DNA of 64,000 bases, taken from contig JAVCCG010000098.1 in NCBI GenBank assembly GCA_030765605.1, positions 31,978 through 95,977 on the forward strand. The letters run 5' to 3'. This stretch comes from Candidatus Alcyoniella australis (GTDB lineage: Bacteria; Lernaellota; Lernaellaia; JAVCCG01; Alcyoniellaceae). How positions within the stretch are numbered: the stretch's first letter is position 1; the number at the start of each line of letters is the position of its first letter. This document shows, piece after piece, positions 49,513 to 60,330 of this stretch. Both the position numbers and the translations under genes were made by a program. Under the pieces are notes generated by a model. It searched no databases and was not told the DNA's origin. It worked only from the letters and a program-made list of their open reading frames with translations.

Positions 49513-51227
49513 TGGACAACCGCGGAATCGCCGAGAAGCTCGAACAGATCGCCCTGCTGCTCGAGCTGCGCGGCGAGGTGGTGTTCAAAATTCGCGCCTA
49601 CCAAAACGCGGCGCGGATGCTCAAGGGACTCGAGGAAGACCTGGAGCAGTTCGTCCAGCGCGCCAATGCCGGCGAGGTCAAGGGAATCGGCAAGGCGCTG
49701 AGCGAAAAGATCGAGGCCCTCTATCGCACGGACGAACTGCCCTACCTCGAACGCCTGATCGCCCAGTTCGAGCCCGGAATGCTCGAGCTGCTCAAGGTGC
49801 CCGGCCTGGGAGCGAAAAAGGTGCGGGCGCTGCACGAGCAACTGGGGATCAGCTCATTGGGCGAGCTGGAGTACGCCTGCCACGAGAACCGGCTTGTAGA
49901 GCTCAAGGGGTTCGGCGCCAAGAGCCAGGCGGCGATTCTTGAAGGCATCGTGCGCGTGCGGCGCTTCTCCCGCCGCGTGCGCTATCCCACGGCCCGCACG
50001 GCCGCCGATGCCATGCTTCAAACGTTGAACAGCAGCGGATTGGCCCAGAGGATCGAGGTCGCCGGCTCGTTGCGGCGCAGGCTCGAGACGGTCAAGGACC
50101 TCGACCTGCTCGCCGCCTCGAACGACCCCGAAGCCATGATGCGCGCCTTTATCGAACAGCCCGAGGCAACGCAAATCATTGGCCACGGCGAGACCATGTC
50201 ATCGCTGGTGCTGCAATCGGGAATCGCCGCGGATCTACGCGTGGTCTCATCCGAGCAGTGGCCCGCGGCCTTGATACACTTCACCGGCAGCAAAGAGCAC
50301 AACACGCAGCTGCGCTCGCGCGCCAAAGGCCTGGGGTTCAAGCTCAACGAGTACGGATTGTTCCGCGGCGAGACGCCCCAGCCGCTGGCCGACGAGGCCG
50401 ATCTCTACGCCAAGCTGGGTCTGCACTATATCCCGCCCGAGGCGCGCGAGGGCCAAGGCGAGATCGAGCTTGCCGAACGCTCGAAGTTCCCGCGGCTGGT
50501 CGAGGTCTCGGACCTGCGCGGGATAGTGCACTGCCACACCACATTCTCCGACGGCAGCAACACGCTGGAGGCCATGGCCCACGCCGTGCTTGAGCGCGGC
50601 TACCAATATTTGGGCGTGTCCGACCACTCCCAAAGCGCGTCGTACGCCGGCGGACTCAAACCCGACGACATCAAACGCCAGCGCGAAGAGGTGCAGCGGC
50701 TCAACAGCGAGCTGGCGCCGTTTCGCATTTTGCACGGTATCGAGTCCGACATTCTGGCCGACGGATCGCTGGACTACGACGAGGCGCTGCTGGACTCCCT
50801 GGACTTCGTCATCGCCTCGGTGCACTCGCAATTCAACATGAGCTTCGAGCAGATGACCGCGCGGATCGTCGCCGCGGTGCGCAACCCCTACACCACGATC
50901 CTGGGCCATCCCACGGGCCGGCTGCTGCTCTCGCGCGAGGCCTACCCGCTGGACGTCGAGGCCGTGCTCGAGGTCGCGGCCCAAACCGGCACGGCCATCG
51001 AGCTCAACGCCAATCCGCACCGTCTGGACCTGGATTGGCGTCATCACCGCCGTGCCAAGCAGCTCGGCGTCTTGATTGCAATCTGCCCTGACGCGCACTC
51101 GATCAAGGGCATCGACGACGTGGCCTACGGCGTGGGCATCGCACGCAAGGGCTGGCTGGGTCCGCAGGACGTGTTGACCTGTCTGGACCTGCCGCACCTG
51201 CTGTCGTTGCTGCGGGCGCATGGCTGA
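49512..51227 (+). CDS. polX: DNA polymerase/3'-5' exonuclease PolX with PHP domain
   Basis: 571 aa starting in the upstream stop. Helix-hairpin-helix segments VKGIGKALSEKI (57-68) and VPGLGAKKVRAL (96-107), then the pol-beta-like nucleotidyltransferase with GSLRRRLETVKDLDLL (metal Asp196, Asp198) and a third acidic residue in IAADLRVV. From about residue 335 a PHP domain (IVHCHTTFSDGSNTLE, SDHSQSASYAGG, HPTGRLL, CPDAHS) supplies the exonuclease. PolX fills short gaps in base-excision repair. Length is standard for bacterial PolX. Confidence 0.92.
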   Translation: MDNRGIAEKLEQIALLLELRGEVVFKIRAYQNAARMLKGLEEDLEQFVQRANAGEVKGIGKALSEKIEALYRTDELPYLERLIAQFEPGMLELLKVPGLGAKKVRALHEQLGISSLGELEYACHENRLVELKGFGAKSQAAILEGIVRVRRFSRRVRYPTARTAADAMLQTLNSSGLAQRIEVAGSLRRRLETVKDLDLLAASNDPEAMMRAFIEQPEATQIIGHGETMSSLVLQSGIAADLRVVSSEQWPAALIHFTGSKEHNTQLRSRAKGLGFKLNEYGLFRGETPQPLADEADLYAKLGLHYIPPEAREGQGEIELAERSKFPRLVEVSDLRGIVHCHTTFSDGSNTLEAMAHAVLERGYQYLGVSDHSQSASYAGGLKPDDIKRQREEVQRLNSELAPFRILHGIESDILADGSLDYDEALLDSLDFVIASVHSQFNMSFEQMTARIVAAVRNPYTTILGHPTGRLLLSREAYPLDVEAVLEVAAQTGTAIELNANPHRLDLDWRHHRRAKQLGVLIAICPDAHSIKGIDDVAYGVGIARKGWLGPQDVLTCLDLPHLLSLLRAHG

Positions 51228-52896
51228 ATCGAAGCACACCTCAGCCCATCCACGGGCAATCCGTCAACACCGCGCCGCGTACAACGCCCTAGGCTACCTG
51301 ATGCGTACGCTGTTGGTGTGGGCTGCGCTGATCTACGTGATCAAGCAGCTGCACGAGCGCTACTTCTCGATCCGCAACGCCGTCGGCCTGATGGACGTGA
51401 TCGCGCAGCTCGACCTGTTCCACGATTTAAGTTACGCGCTGCTGCCCGCGGCGCTGCTGTTGCTCTTGGCGCCGCGATTGCGCACCAAGCCGCTGCCACG
51501 TTTGATGCTGCTGCTTGCGCTGCCCGTCGCACTGGCCGTGTCGTTCTACTTGTCCCGACTCCCGTTGCACGTCGCGCAGGGCTACTGGCCGCAGACCGCG
51601 GAGGTCAACGGATCGGACCGGGCCGCAAACTATCTGGGTCTCAACCTGTTCATCGTGCTCTGGTTTCACGTGCTCGGGCAGTCCGGCGGCGCCTTGCAGA
51701 CGGCGGCGGCGCGTCTGCCGCTGCTCTCCGACCTGTTGGTACCGTCTCTGGTCTGGGCCACCGGCCGCGCGCGCAACGGGCTGTGGTTCGCCCCTTTGCG
51801 CGTATTTCAGACGGCGCTGGTCTGCACTGCGCTGTTCGTCCCCTGGGTGATCCACCCCCATCCGCTGGAGTCGATCCCCCCGGAACTGGACCGCTTCAGC
51901 AATGCGCCGATGCGGCGGCTGATCGGCCCGCCCGCGTACCAGGTCTTCGTGCATCCAAATAACGGCACGCTGCTGATGACCATCAACACCCAAGGGATCT
52001 ACCTGATCGATCCGCAGGACGGTTCACGCCTGGCCGAGCTCGAGCCCGGGCTGCCGAACATGCAGATCGTGGCCTATGACGATCAAACCGATCAATACGT
52101 GTACGTCGATGCGGACGCGGGACGCACCCTGGAGCTCGACGCAGCGACCCTGCAGATCGTGCGTGAGACTGCAATCGAAAATCCGATGCCCGATCTGATC
52201 GAACAGTACATGCTGATGACGCTGCTGCCGGACGGACGCGACACGCTGGCGGTCTACTGCCAGGTGGCGGTCTTACGCGTCACTCCCCAGGGCGATCGAA
52301 TCAGCGCCTATAATATTCACCAAAGCCTGCTCTCCTCGGTGGAGTACGACCCACGCCGCAAGACTTACCACGTCCCGTTGTGGGCGCCTGGAGAGCTGGT
52401 CGAGATGGACGGCGAGTCGCTGTGGATCGGGCGCAGGCTGGCCATCCCCAACTTCGCCGAGCGCACGGCTCTGGACCCGCAGACCGACCTGTTGTACGTG
52501 GCGTTGCCCCTGCGCGGCCAGTTGCTGGCAGTGGATTTGGAGCGCTATCAGCCCGCGGCGCTGGTGCCAAGTTTTCCGGGACTGCGACTGGTCAGCCTGG
52601 ATCACGCCGGCGGCCGGATGATTATCTCGGGCTTCGCCCCGCTGATCGAGGTGCGCTCGCTTAGCGATTACTCGCTGATCGACCGCATCCCCGGACCGCC
52701 CTGGGCGCGCTGGATGGACGTCGACGAGCGCAACTCCAAGCTCTACCTCACCTCTTGCATCTATGGACTGTACGAGTTGGACCTGGATGCGCTGGGCGGC
52801 GATTCGTGGCCCGCACGCTGGCGGCGCATGGATCCGTTCTACCCGGCGGCCGGCCTGCTCGCGCGCCTCATCACAAGCTTGCTGGGATGGAACTGA
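51220..52896 (+). CDS. Membrane protein with C-terminal beta-propeller-like domain
   Basis: 558 aa; start overlaps the end of polX by 8 bases. Residues 25-220 hold about five hydrophobic helices separated by short loops. The remainder (about 235-535) is periplasmic and made of repeated four-strand blades such as LLMTINTQGIYLIDPQDGSRLAEL, YVYVDADAGRTLELDAATLQIV and LYVALPLRGQLLAVDLERYQP, the pattern of YVTN/NHL-type beta-propellers. No catalytic motif. Function unknown; binding of an envelope ligand or protein partner is likely. Confidence 0.65.
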   Translation: MAESKHTSAHPRAIRQHRAAYNALGYLMRTLLVWAALIYVIKQLHERYFSIRNAVGLMDVIAQLDLFHDLSYALLPAALLLLLAPRLRTKPLPRLMLLLALPVALAVSFYLSRLPLHVAQGYWPQTAEVNGSDRAANYLGLNLFIVLWFHVLGQSGGALQTAAARLPLLSDLLVPSLVWATGRARNGLWFAPLRVFQTALVCTALFVPWVIHPHPLESIPPELDRFSNAPMRRLIGPPAYQVFVHPNNGTLLMTINTQGIYLIDPQDGSRLAELEPGLPNMQIVAYDDQTDQYVYVDADAGRTLELDAATLQIVRETAIENPMPDLIEQYMLMTLLPDGRDTLAVYCQVAVLRVTPQGDRISAYNIHQSLLSSVEYDPRRKTYHVPLWAPGELVEMDGESLWIGRRLAIPNFAERTALDPQTDLLYVALPLRGQLLAVDLERYQPAALVPSFPGLRLVSLDHAGGRMIISGFAPLIEVRSLSDYSLIDRIPGPPWARWMDVDERNSKLYLTSCIYGLYELDLDALGGDSWPARWRRMDPFYPAAGLLARLITSLLGWN

Positions 52897-52923
52897 GAAA
52901 CACGCCATAAATACAAACAAGAC

Positions 52924-52945
52924 GGGCGCGGCCAAGGCCGCGCCC
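52924..52945 (-). terminator. GC-rich hairpin between convergent genes
   Basis: GGGCGCGGCC and GGCCGCGCCC form a 10-bp perfect arm pair around AA. On the minus strand it is followed by a T-rich tract (GTCTTGTTTGTATTT), so it most likely terminates the poly-Asp pilin transcript; it may also stop the plus-strand read-through. Confidence 0.6.
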
Positions 52946-52974
52946 GCCATTCTCGGTTGCTGGCTATCCGGGGC

Positions 52975-53880
52975 TTACTTTCCGCAGTTTGACTGGGCGG
53001 CGATGGAGGTGATCATCCCCTTCTCCGCTCCGCTGATGATCCCTGCCTTCTTGCACTCATTGGTGTAGTGGGCCACGCAGGACTCGTACTCACCGTGGTT
53101 GGCCCAATCCCAGTCGCAGGGGCACATTGCCTCGATCGGGCAGTCGCCGGGATACACCGGATTGTCATCATCATCATCATCATCGTCGTCGTCGTCGTCG
53201 TCGCCGCCAATGTCGTCGTCATCATCGTCGTCGGCATCGTCGTCATCGTCGTCGTCGCCCAGGTCGTCGTCATCGTCGGCGTCGTCATCGTCGTCGCCGT
53301 CATCGTCATCGTCGGCGTCGTCATCGTCGTCGCCGCCCAGGTCGTCGTCATCGTCATCGTCGTCGCCCGCGACAGCCCCGTCTCCGGGCCCGCAACATAG
53401 AGGAGCCATCGGATCCTCGTCAAACTCGGCGACGTCAGGGGCGTTGTCGTCAAGGGCATAGATATAGTTGGAGCTGTTGAGCTGCGAGGTGCTGCAGATC
53501 ACCCAGTCATGCGGCTGGTATCCGTCTATTCCCTCGGGAAAGGCGTTGACCAGGGTGCCCGATCCGCCCTCACCGTCCTCGTCGATGTAGGGGCTGATGA
53601 TCTCGTATTCACCTGCAATCGAATCCTTGCCCGTGCGGCTGTACATATCATCCAACTCGGCCGTGGTCGGCGGCATGCCATGGTCCTCCTGGAAGATAAC
53701 CGCCAGGGACTGCAGATTGCGAACGTCCATCATCACACTTGCGTTCTCGGCGTCTCCGCGCACTGAGGCGTAAATCGGGATGGCGATCGCCGACAAAATG
53801 CCGATCACTGCGACCACGATCATCATCTCGATCAGAGAGAATCCGTTCTCTGCTCTTGTGTGCATTGCTTTTCTTTCCAT
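52975..53880 (-). CDS. Type IV pilin-like protein with large poly-Asp insertion
   Basis: 301 aa from the ATG at 53880 (GGAGGGG upstream). A short leader ends RAENG, followed by the class III cleavage/hydrophobic helix FSLIEMMIVVAVIGILSAIAIP, so a prepilin peptidase should cut before Phe. The pilin body (RNLQSLAVIFQEDHGMPPT, TGKDSIAGEYEI) closely resembles the pilin at 54195. Then an LCCGPGDG segment leads into residues 173-239, where 55 of 67 residues are Asp, followed by a Cys-rich end (GDCPIEAMCPCDWDWAN, final NCGK). The Asp run is encoded by GAC/GAT repeats. Could be a surface pseudopilin binding cations. Confidence 0.82.
   Translation of the reverse strand: MERKAMHTRAENGFSLIEMMIVVAVIGILSAIAIPIYASVRGDAENASVMMDVRNLQSLAVIFQEDHGMPPTTAELDDMYSRTGKDSIAGEYEIISPYIDEDGEGGSGTLVNAFPEGIDGYQPHDWVICSTSQLNSSNYIYALDDNAPDVAEFDEDPMAPLCCGPGDGAVAGDDDDDDDDLGGDDDDDADDDDDGDDDDDADDDDDLGDDDDDDDADDDDDDDIGGDDDDDDDDDDDDDNPVYPGDCPIEAMCPCDWDWANHGEYESCVAHYTNECKKAGIISGAEKGMITSIAAQSNCGK
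53164..53364 (-). repeat. Trinucleotide (GAY) repeat tract coding for poly-Asp
   Basis: About 200 bases of mostly GTC/ATC on the plus strand (GAC/GAT on the coding strand), with occasional GGC, GCG and CAG-type interruptions. In frame with the pilin. Such tracts are prone to replication slippage in multiples of three, so tract length may vary between strains. Confidence 0.85.
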
Positions 53881-54152
53881 GACAGCCCCTCCATTTTGAG
53901 CGCCAGCGAATAAGAGATATTCACGAAGCATGCCAAGGGCTTCGCTAAATATAAACGACCTGATTACAATGAGTTGAATGCCATAAGGGATGAAGTTCCG
54001 TAATTGCTCAAGTTGGTTATAAAACTTTTTGAAACCAACTGTTTACAATACGTAACAGCGACCCCGCACAATTGGTCGCCAAACAGCGGCGCCAGCCCGG
54101 AATTGGGGCGGTCCGCGTTTAGCCCGATTTTATCTTTGGAAATAGGTGGTCG

Positions 54153-54177
54153 GTGCGGCGGCTGTGAGCCGCCGCAC
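54153..54177. repeat. Perfect 11-bp hairpin downstream of second pilin gene
   Basis: GTGCGGCGGCT and AGCCGCCGCAC with a GTG loop, 17 bases beyond the pilin stop. No T-run follows on either strand. The GGCGGCT/AGCCGCC core is the same as in the dispersed repeats, so it may be a hairpin-only remnant as well as an RNA 3'-end stabiliser. The rest of the 53881-54194 gap is AT-rich and shows nothing else I can name. Confidence 0.5.
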
Positions 54178-54194
54178 TCGAAGAATAATGCGGG

Positions 54195-54704
54195 CTATAA
54201 AAACTGGTCGATATTCAGTGGATCCTGCCCGTCGGGCACGCGCACCAGCGGGTTGTCGTCCATGCCGAAGATGTATTCGTATTTCGGAAGTTCGCGGGTG
54301 CTGAAGATCAGGAAGAACTTGGGCGCGTATTCCGATGGAGCAGGCAGGCCGTTGGCGCCGCCCACACCGGGATTGCCGTCGTCCCAACCGTCCCAGTCGT
54401 TGCCGTGGCCGTTGTTGTCGTCTTCACTGTTGATCATGATCATGTATTCGCCCACGATCGAGTCCTTGCCCGACCTACGATACATTTCGTCGAGCTGATC
54501 GAGCGTCGGCGGCGTCCCCTTGTCCTCCATGTAGATCACGGCCAGCGACTGGAGGTTGCGGATATCGCTCACAACTTCAATGAGTTCGGCATCGGCCCGC
54601 ACTCCCCTGTAGGTGGGAATTGCGATTGCAGACAGAATACCGATAATACCGATCACAATCACAAGCTCGATTAGGGTGAATCCTGCTTTCGCTCGAGCAT
54701 CCAT
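54195..54704 (-). CDS. Type IV pilin-like protein
   Basis: 169 aa from the ATG at 54704 (GGAGG 8 bases upstream). Leader MDARAKAG then FTLIELVIVIGIIGILSAIAIP: a prepilin with cleavage after Gly and Glu5 present. The body shares RNLQSLAVIYMEDKGTPPT...RRSGKDSIVGEYMI with the pilin at 52975, so the two are paralogues, but here the Asp-rich part is only a short DNNGHGNDWDGWDDGN segment. No other pilus genes (ATPase, PilC, prepilin peptidase) are in the window. A minor pilin or pseudopilin of a type II/IV system. Confidence 0.82.
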   Translation of the reverse strand: MDARAKAGFTLIELVIVIGIIGILSAIAIPTYRGVRADAELIEVVSDIRNLQSLAVIYMEDKGTPPTLDQLDEMYRRSGKDSIVGEYMIMINSEDDNNGHGNDWDGWDDGNPGVGGANGLPAPSEYAPKFFLIFSTRELPKYEYIFGMDDNPLVRVPDGQDPLNIDQFL

Positions 54705-54963
54705 TTTATCGCCCTCCTCGCCTTTGGATCGGCTCCGTCGCTCCAATTGCGGTGTTTCATGCTACCTCTCCGTCTTGATGAGATACATTCCCCATGCCAC
54801 AATGGAGATAAATCTTGATTGCTTTATCGTTTCAACTGATTGATGTTAGAGCTGCACAACATGTGGGGGCGATCGCTGCATAACTTATTCGCCAACAGGC
54901 TTACAAAAGGTAAGTATTTAGCCCGTAATACTAGTATTAAACTTGTCTTTGTTTACGCGATTG

Positions 54964-56763
54964 TCAGTACAGCAGCTCTGCGTAGCGGGCGATCTCCATC
55001 CGTTCGCGGGCCTGTTCGCTGAGTTCGGAGAACAGCTCGGGAGTCAGGCGGGAGCACTGGGTCTCCAGGCGCTGCTCGAACACCTGCTCGAGCCTGCGCA
55101 CCAGCGTGGAGTCGAACAGGTTGATCATATTCTCGGACTCGATGTAGCACGAGCGCATGGTCAGATTGAACGAGCCGACAGCCGCAACCTCGCCGTCGAC
55201 GATGATCTCCTTGGCGTGGTAATACGGCTGGGGCTGCTCCGAATCGCCGGTGCCGTTGACTAGATAGACCTCGATCCCGGCGCGGATCAGCTCGCCGAAG
55301 TGCCGTAGCGAGACAAAGTACCCGCTGCCGAAGGTCACTTCGCTGCTGGTCTCCAGCGAGTTGCTGATCAGCTTGACCCGCACTCCGCGCTGCACCGCAT
55401 CGAACAGCGCTCGGCGCAGCAGGCAGTCCTGAAGCGCCACGTACTGCGAGCCGATCAGCACCCGCTGCCTTGCAAGCTGGATCAGCGTGACCACGCTGTG
55501 CAGCACCGACAGGTCGCCGGCCCAAGGGCGCGATTGTACGAATTGCGCCTCGACCGAGCCTGAGGGCGCGGGATCGGGCAGCAGCTCGATCGGCTGTACG
55601 CGCTGCTCGTCGTCCGCGGAAAACTCGTTGAAGCTGCGCAGGAATCCGCGCTGGATGGATTTAACCAGCGGCCCGTGGATCATCAGGTCGAGGTCGATCC
55701 AGCTATGGAAGTAGCGGTCGTCGAGGTTGCGTCCGCCGACGATCGCCCGTTCGCCGTCCACGATCAGCAGCTTCTCGTGGATCGCATAGTCCAGCAGCGG
55801 CAGTGCCGGCAGGCCGCCGGGGCCCTGGAATCCGGGCAGCCAGTCGGGTACCCGGCCCTCACGTTTGGCAGCGTTGCGCTCCGAATAGGCGCGCAGCCAG
55901 ACCGCCCAGCCCGGCCGCTCCTCGGGCGGTCCCTGGGCCTTACGCAGCCGGTCGGGGTCGAACATCACCAGGTTGACCCCCTGCATACCGCGGTCGAAAC
56001 CGCGACGCGCCTCATCGAAATACTCACGGAACGTCTCACGGCTGCCCAGGCGCGAGATGTCGAACTCAATTCGGCGTCCCAGGCTCTGTAGCTCGCGGAC
56101 CACGCCCGCGAACTTCAGCCGTAGCGCGCTCAGCGGCGAGGCCGCAATCTGAGTCGTGGCGTTGAGGATCACGTTGACCTCGATCCCCGCCGCAGCGCGT
56201 TCCTGCAGCGCCTTGACGATCTCGCCGACCTGCCCCTCGTCGTCCATGATGTAGGTCTGGAGGTTGATCTGCCGCTTGGCCGAGCGGATCAGCTCGAGCC
56301 TGTCGCGCATCGAATCATCGCCGCTCAGCAGCGGCTCAATGCGGTTGCCCCCCACCGTCTCAACCTTGCCCGCGCGTTCGAGCATCCACCGGCCCAGATC
56401 CGCGCCCGGCCCGCCCTGGGCCGCGATTCGCGCGTATTCCACTTCCAGTCGCGCCCGACCTTTGGCCGAATTCCCCTCACTGTCCAGCGCCCTGACCAAC
56501 GGATCGTGCCGTCCGGTCTCGGCCAGCAGCGGCACCTCGATCTCGACGTGGTAGACCCCTTCGCGGGTCTCGGGGATGCTGCGCCCCGGGTCAAGCCGCA
56601 TGGCCGCGTCCGCCGGGCCGCCCAGGGTGCGCAGATCGACGCTCACCGATTCGATCGTCACCGCGTCAGCGCGCGAAAATACTGTACAGCAGACGCGCGT
56701 ATGGCCGCTGCCGTCGTTGGGCGCGCTCGCGGGTTGGGCTCGCAGATCTTTGATTATTGCCAT
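54964..56763 (-). CDS. Phospholipase D-family protein (cardiolipin synthase-like) with N-terminal Ig-like domain
   Basis: 599 aa. Residues 15-115 look like an Ig/bacterial sandwich domain. Two HKD motifs follow: HEKLLIVDGERAIVGGRN (His329) and HAKEIIVDGEVAAVGSFN (His516), both complete, as in PLD phosphatidyltransferases and cardiolipin synthases. No signal peptide or membrane helix, so it is probably cytoplasmic or membrane-associated, unlike classical Cls. An extra segment of about 60 residues before the first HKD (YFDEARRGFDRGMQG...) is unusual. May cleave or exchange phosphodiester headgroups, or act as a nuclease. Confidence 0.82.
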   Translation of the reverse strand: MAIIKDLRAQPASAPNDGSGHTRVCCTVFSRADAVTIESVSVDLRTLGGPADAAMRLDPGRSIPETREGVYHVEIEVPLLAETGRHDPLVRALDSEGNSAKGRARLEVEYARIAAQGGPGADLGRWMLERAGKVETVGGNRIEPLLSGDDSMRDRLELIRSAKRQINLQTYIMDDEGQVGEIVKALQERAAAGIEVNVILNATTQIAASPLSALRLKFAGVVRELQSLGRRIEFDISRLGSRETFREYFDEARRGFDRGMQGVNLVMFDPDRLRKAQGPPEERPGWAVWLRAYSERNAAKREGRVPDWLPGFQGPGGLPALPLLDYAIHEKLLIVDGERAIVGGRNLDDRYFHSWIDLDLMIHGPLVKSIQRGFLRSFNEFSADDEQRVQPIELLPDPAPSGSVEAQFVQSRPWAGDLSVLHSVVTLIQLARQRVLIGSQYVALQDCLLRRALFDAVQRGVRVKLISNSLETSSEVTFGSGYFVSLRHFGELIRAGIEVYLVNGTGDSEQPQPYYHAKEIIVDGEVAAVGSFNLTMRSCYIESENMINLFDSTLVRRLEQVFEQRLETQCSRLTPELFSELSEQARERMEIARYAELLY

Positions 56764-56811
56764 TAAGATCAGTATTAAGCGCTACGGCACCCCGGGTCAA
56801 TCGCACCCATT

Positions 56812-57699
56812 TTACGCGTCGAGCTTGTCCAGCACCGAGCGCAGTAGGTCCTCGGCCGTGGCGACCGATGCGTCGGCCTCCACCAGCGCGCTGGAGACGC
56901 TCAGTTGCAGCGGTTCGTCGTCGAGGTCGAACATTGAAGAACCGATCAGATTCACCAGTTGCTCCAACTGCTCGGCCGCCTGCTGATAGTTCAGGCTGGG
57001 CAGCACCAGGGCGAAGGTAGCCGGTGCGATGTTGTACAGCGACTCGTCGGTGTTCAGCGATGTCAGGGCCAGCGCACGGAACTGGGCCAGCAGCCGGTCG
57101 CGCGACTGCGAACCACGCTCGTTGAGCACACCGTCGAGCTGGTCGATGCGCAACACGGCCAGGCACAGTTGCCTGCCATAGCGCTTGAGGCGGTACAGCT
57201 CGCGCTCGAGCTCCTTGGTCACCGAGCTGCGGTTGAACTCGATCACCAGATTGTCCACGCTGTTACACGTAGCAAGTTCGTTTTCCAGCTCGCGATCGGC
57301 CTCCTCGCCGGCCAGGAACAGGAAGCGCGACTCGCCGACCTTGATCCGATCACCGTTCTCGATGGGCTGCGAGGAAACGCGTCGGCCGTTGACATAGGTG
57401 CCGTTGGTCGAACCCAGGTCCACGATGTACGGCCCCTCGTTGCTGACCACGATCCGGCAGTGCAGCCGCGAGACGAATTGCTGGTTGAGCGTCACGTCAC
57501 ACTTATGGGAGCGGCCCATCAGTAACGAGGAATTACGGATCGAAAATAACTTGCCGACCTCGTCGCCCTGAATCGTAACCAGGCAGCAGAACAGAGCCTT
57601 ATCCTGGAAAATGTCGCTGTCCGTGATCGATTCACGGTTAATCATGGTGATTCCGCTGGTTTGCCTAGCGTGTTCCACTTGACTTTCCTCACTGCTCAT
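56812..57699 (-). CDS. FHA domain protein with degenerate GGDEF-like domain
   Basis: 295 aa from the ATG at 57699 (GAGG nearby); an ATG at 57720 is also possible. An FHA domain occupies about residues 45-125 (LLMGRSHKCDVTLN, VSRLHCRI, DLGSTNGTYVNGRRV), which binds phosphothreonine peptides. The rest (about 150-295) has the length and strand order of a GGDEF domain (LAVLRIDQLDGVLNERG..., FALVLPSLNYQQA), but the GGDEF loop reads NIAPATF, so it cannot make c-di-GMP by the usual mechanism. Likely a signalling adaptor. Confidence 0.75.
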   Translation of the reverse strand: MSSEESQVEHARQTSGITMINRESITDSDIFQDKALFCCLVTIQGDEVGKLFSIRNSSLLMGRSHKCDVTLNQQFVSRLHCRIVVSNEGPYIVDLGSTNGTYVNGRRVSSQPIENGDRIKVGESRFLFLAGEEADRELENELATCNSVDNLVIEFNRSSVTKELERELYRLKRYGRQLCLAVLRIDQLDGVLNERGSQSRDRLLAQFRALALTSLNTDESLYNIAPATFALVLPSLNYQQAAEQLEQLVNLIGSSMFDLDDEPLQLSVSSALVEADASVATAEDLLRSVLDKLDA

Positions 57700-57906
57700 C
57701 TTTTTTAGCCTCTCGTTCATGACCAAACTAAACAGCAACCCGCATGCCGAACTGTGGACAAGACGCTGTATCTACTTGATATTAGGCTAATCTTATTTTT
57801 TTAGTGTTCTTTGGCCCAATCCAGCCCAAGCAAGCTGCTTCACACCTAGCGGCCCAATTTGACCCAATCTTCCCCAATCCGAATCTTAATTTTCCACCCC
57901 GCACCC

Positions 57907-58310
57907 GGCACCTTGGAGGTGCCCGCATGACTCGCGTAGTTCGATGGTTGTTAGGCAACGATCCACCCCGCGACGACACCTTTGAGGTGCCACAAAACTC
58001 GCGTAGCTCGCTGGTCGTAATGCCACGATCCACTCCGCGGCGGCACCTTGGAGGTGCCCACAAAACTCGCGTAGTTCGATGGTTGTTAGGCAACGATCCA
58101 CTCCGCGGCGACACCTTTGAGGTGCCACAAAACTCGCGTAGCTCGATGGTTGTTAGGCAACGATCCACTCCGCGGCGACACCTTGGAGCTGCCACAAAAC
58201 TCGCGTAGTTCGATGGTTGTTAGGCAACGATCCACTCCGCGGCGACACCTTGGAGCTGCCCGCAAAACTCGCGGATTACGCTGGTAGTTGACCAACGTGC
58301 CACTCCGCGA
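57907..58310 (+). repeat. Tandem array of six to seven 67-68-bp repeats
   Basis: Units start at 57907, 57975, 58042, 58110, 58177 and 58244 with a partial, diverged last unit to about 58310. Each has a hairpin (CACCTTTGAGGTG or CACCTTGGAGCTG-like), then CAAAACTCGCGTAG, TCGATGGTTGTTAGGCAACG and ATCCACTCCGCGGC. There are no unique spacers, so it is not CRISPR, and the period alternates between 67 and 68, so no reading frame is conserved. It fills most of the 57700-58387 gap; the remaining 57782-57900 part is AT-rich with no gene. Single copies occur at 6412, 6653, 9291 and 60331. Confidence 0.85.
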
Positions 58311-58370
58311 CCAAAGATCGGGGAGGTGGGGTAAAGATCGTAGAAACGATCTTTGTTTGTAGGCTCGCCG

Positions 58371-58387
58371 AGGCGGCTTGGAGCCGC

Positions 58388-58389
<2 letters not shown>
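58371..58389. repeat. Hairpin-only repeat remnant at 3' end of poly-Asp lipoprotein gene
   Basis: AGGCGGCT-TGG-AGCCGCCT, 8-bp perfect stem. It overlaps the stop codon of the poly-Asp lipoprotein gene, and its GGCGGCT/AGCCGCC core matches the hairpins of the dispersed repeats. Confidence 0.5.
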
Positions 58390-60139
<1,750 letters not shown>

Positions 60140-60330
60140 ACGCGTCTCCCAATGGAAGGCTGGGGCCAATAGGATTAGCATGCCACGAACGGCCGGTCAA
60201 AAGCCCGTCATCGCATTTGGAATTGTTTTCGCGCTAGCCTGGATTATTTATGATGGTGCGTAGCGAGGAGTACAAGATGCCGCAAGAACAAGGAAGCACT
60301 CCTAACTCAAAGGCCGACGAGGGTCTCTGC

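Noticed and set aside
53068-53480. Ser-rich, Val-rich and His/Arg-rich ORFs opposite the poly-Asp tract
   Set aside because: They are antisense readings of the GAY repeat in three frames, with no start signals or family resemblance.
57804-58208. 134-codon ORF running through the tandem repeat array
   Set aside because: The repeat period alternates between 67 and 68 bases, so its frame is not kept from unit to unit, and there is no ribosome site; it is a by-product of the repeats.
57907-58310. Possible CRISPR array
   Set aside because: Units are contiguous 67-68-bp repeats with no unique spacers and there are no cas genes in the window.
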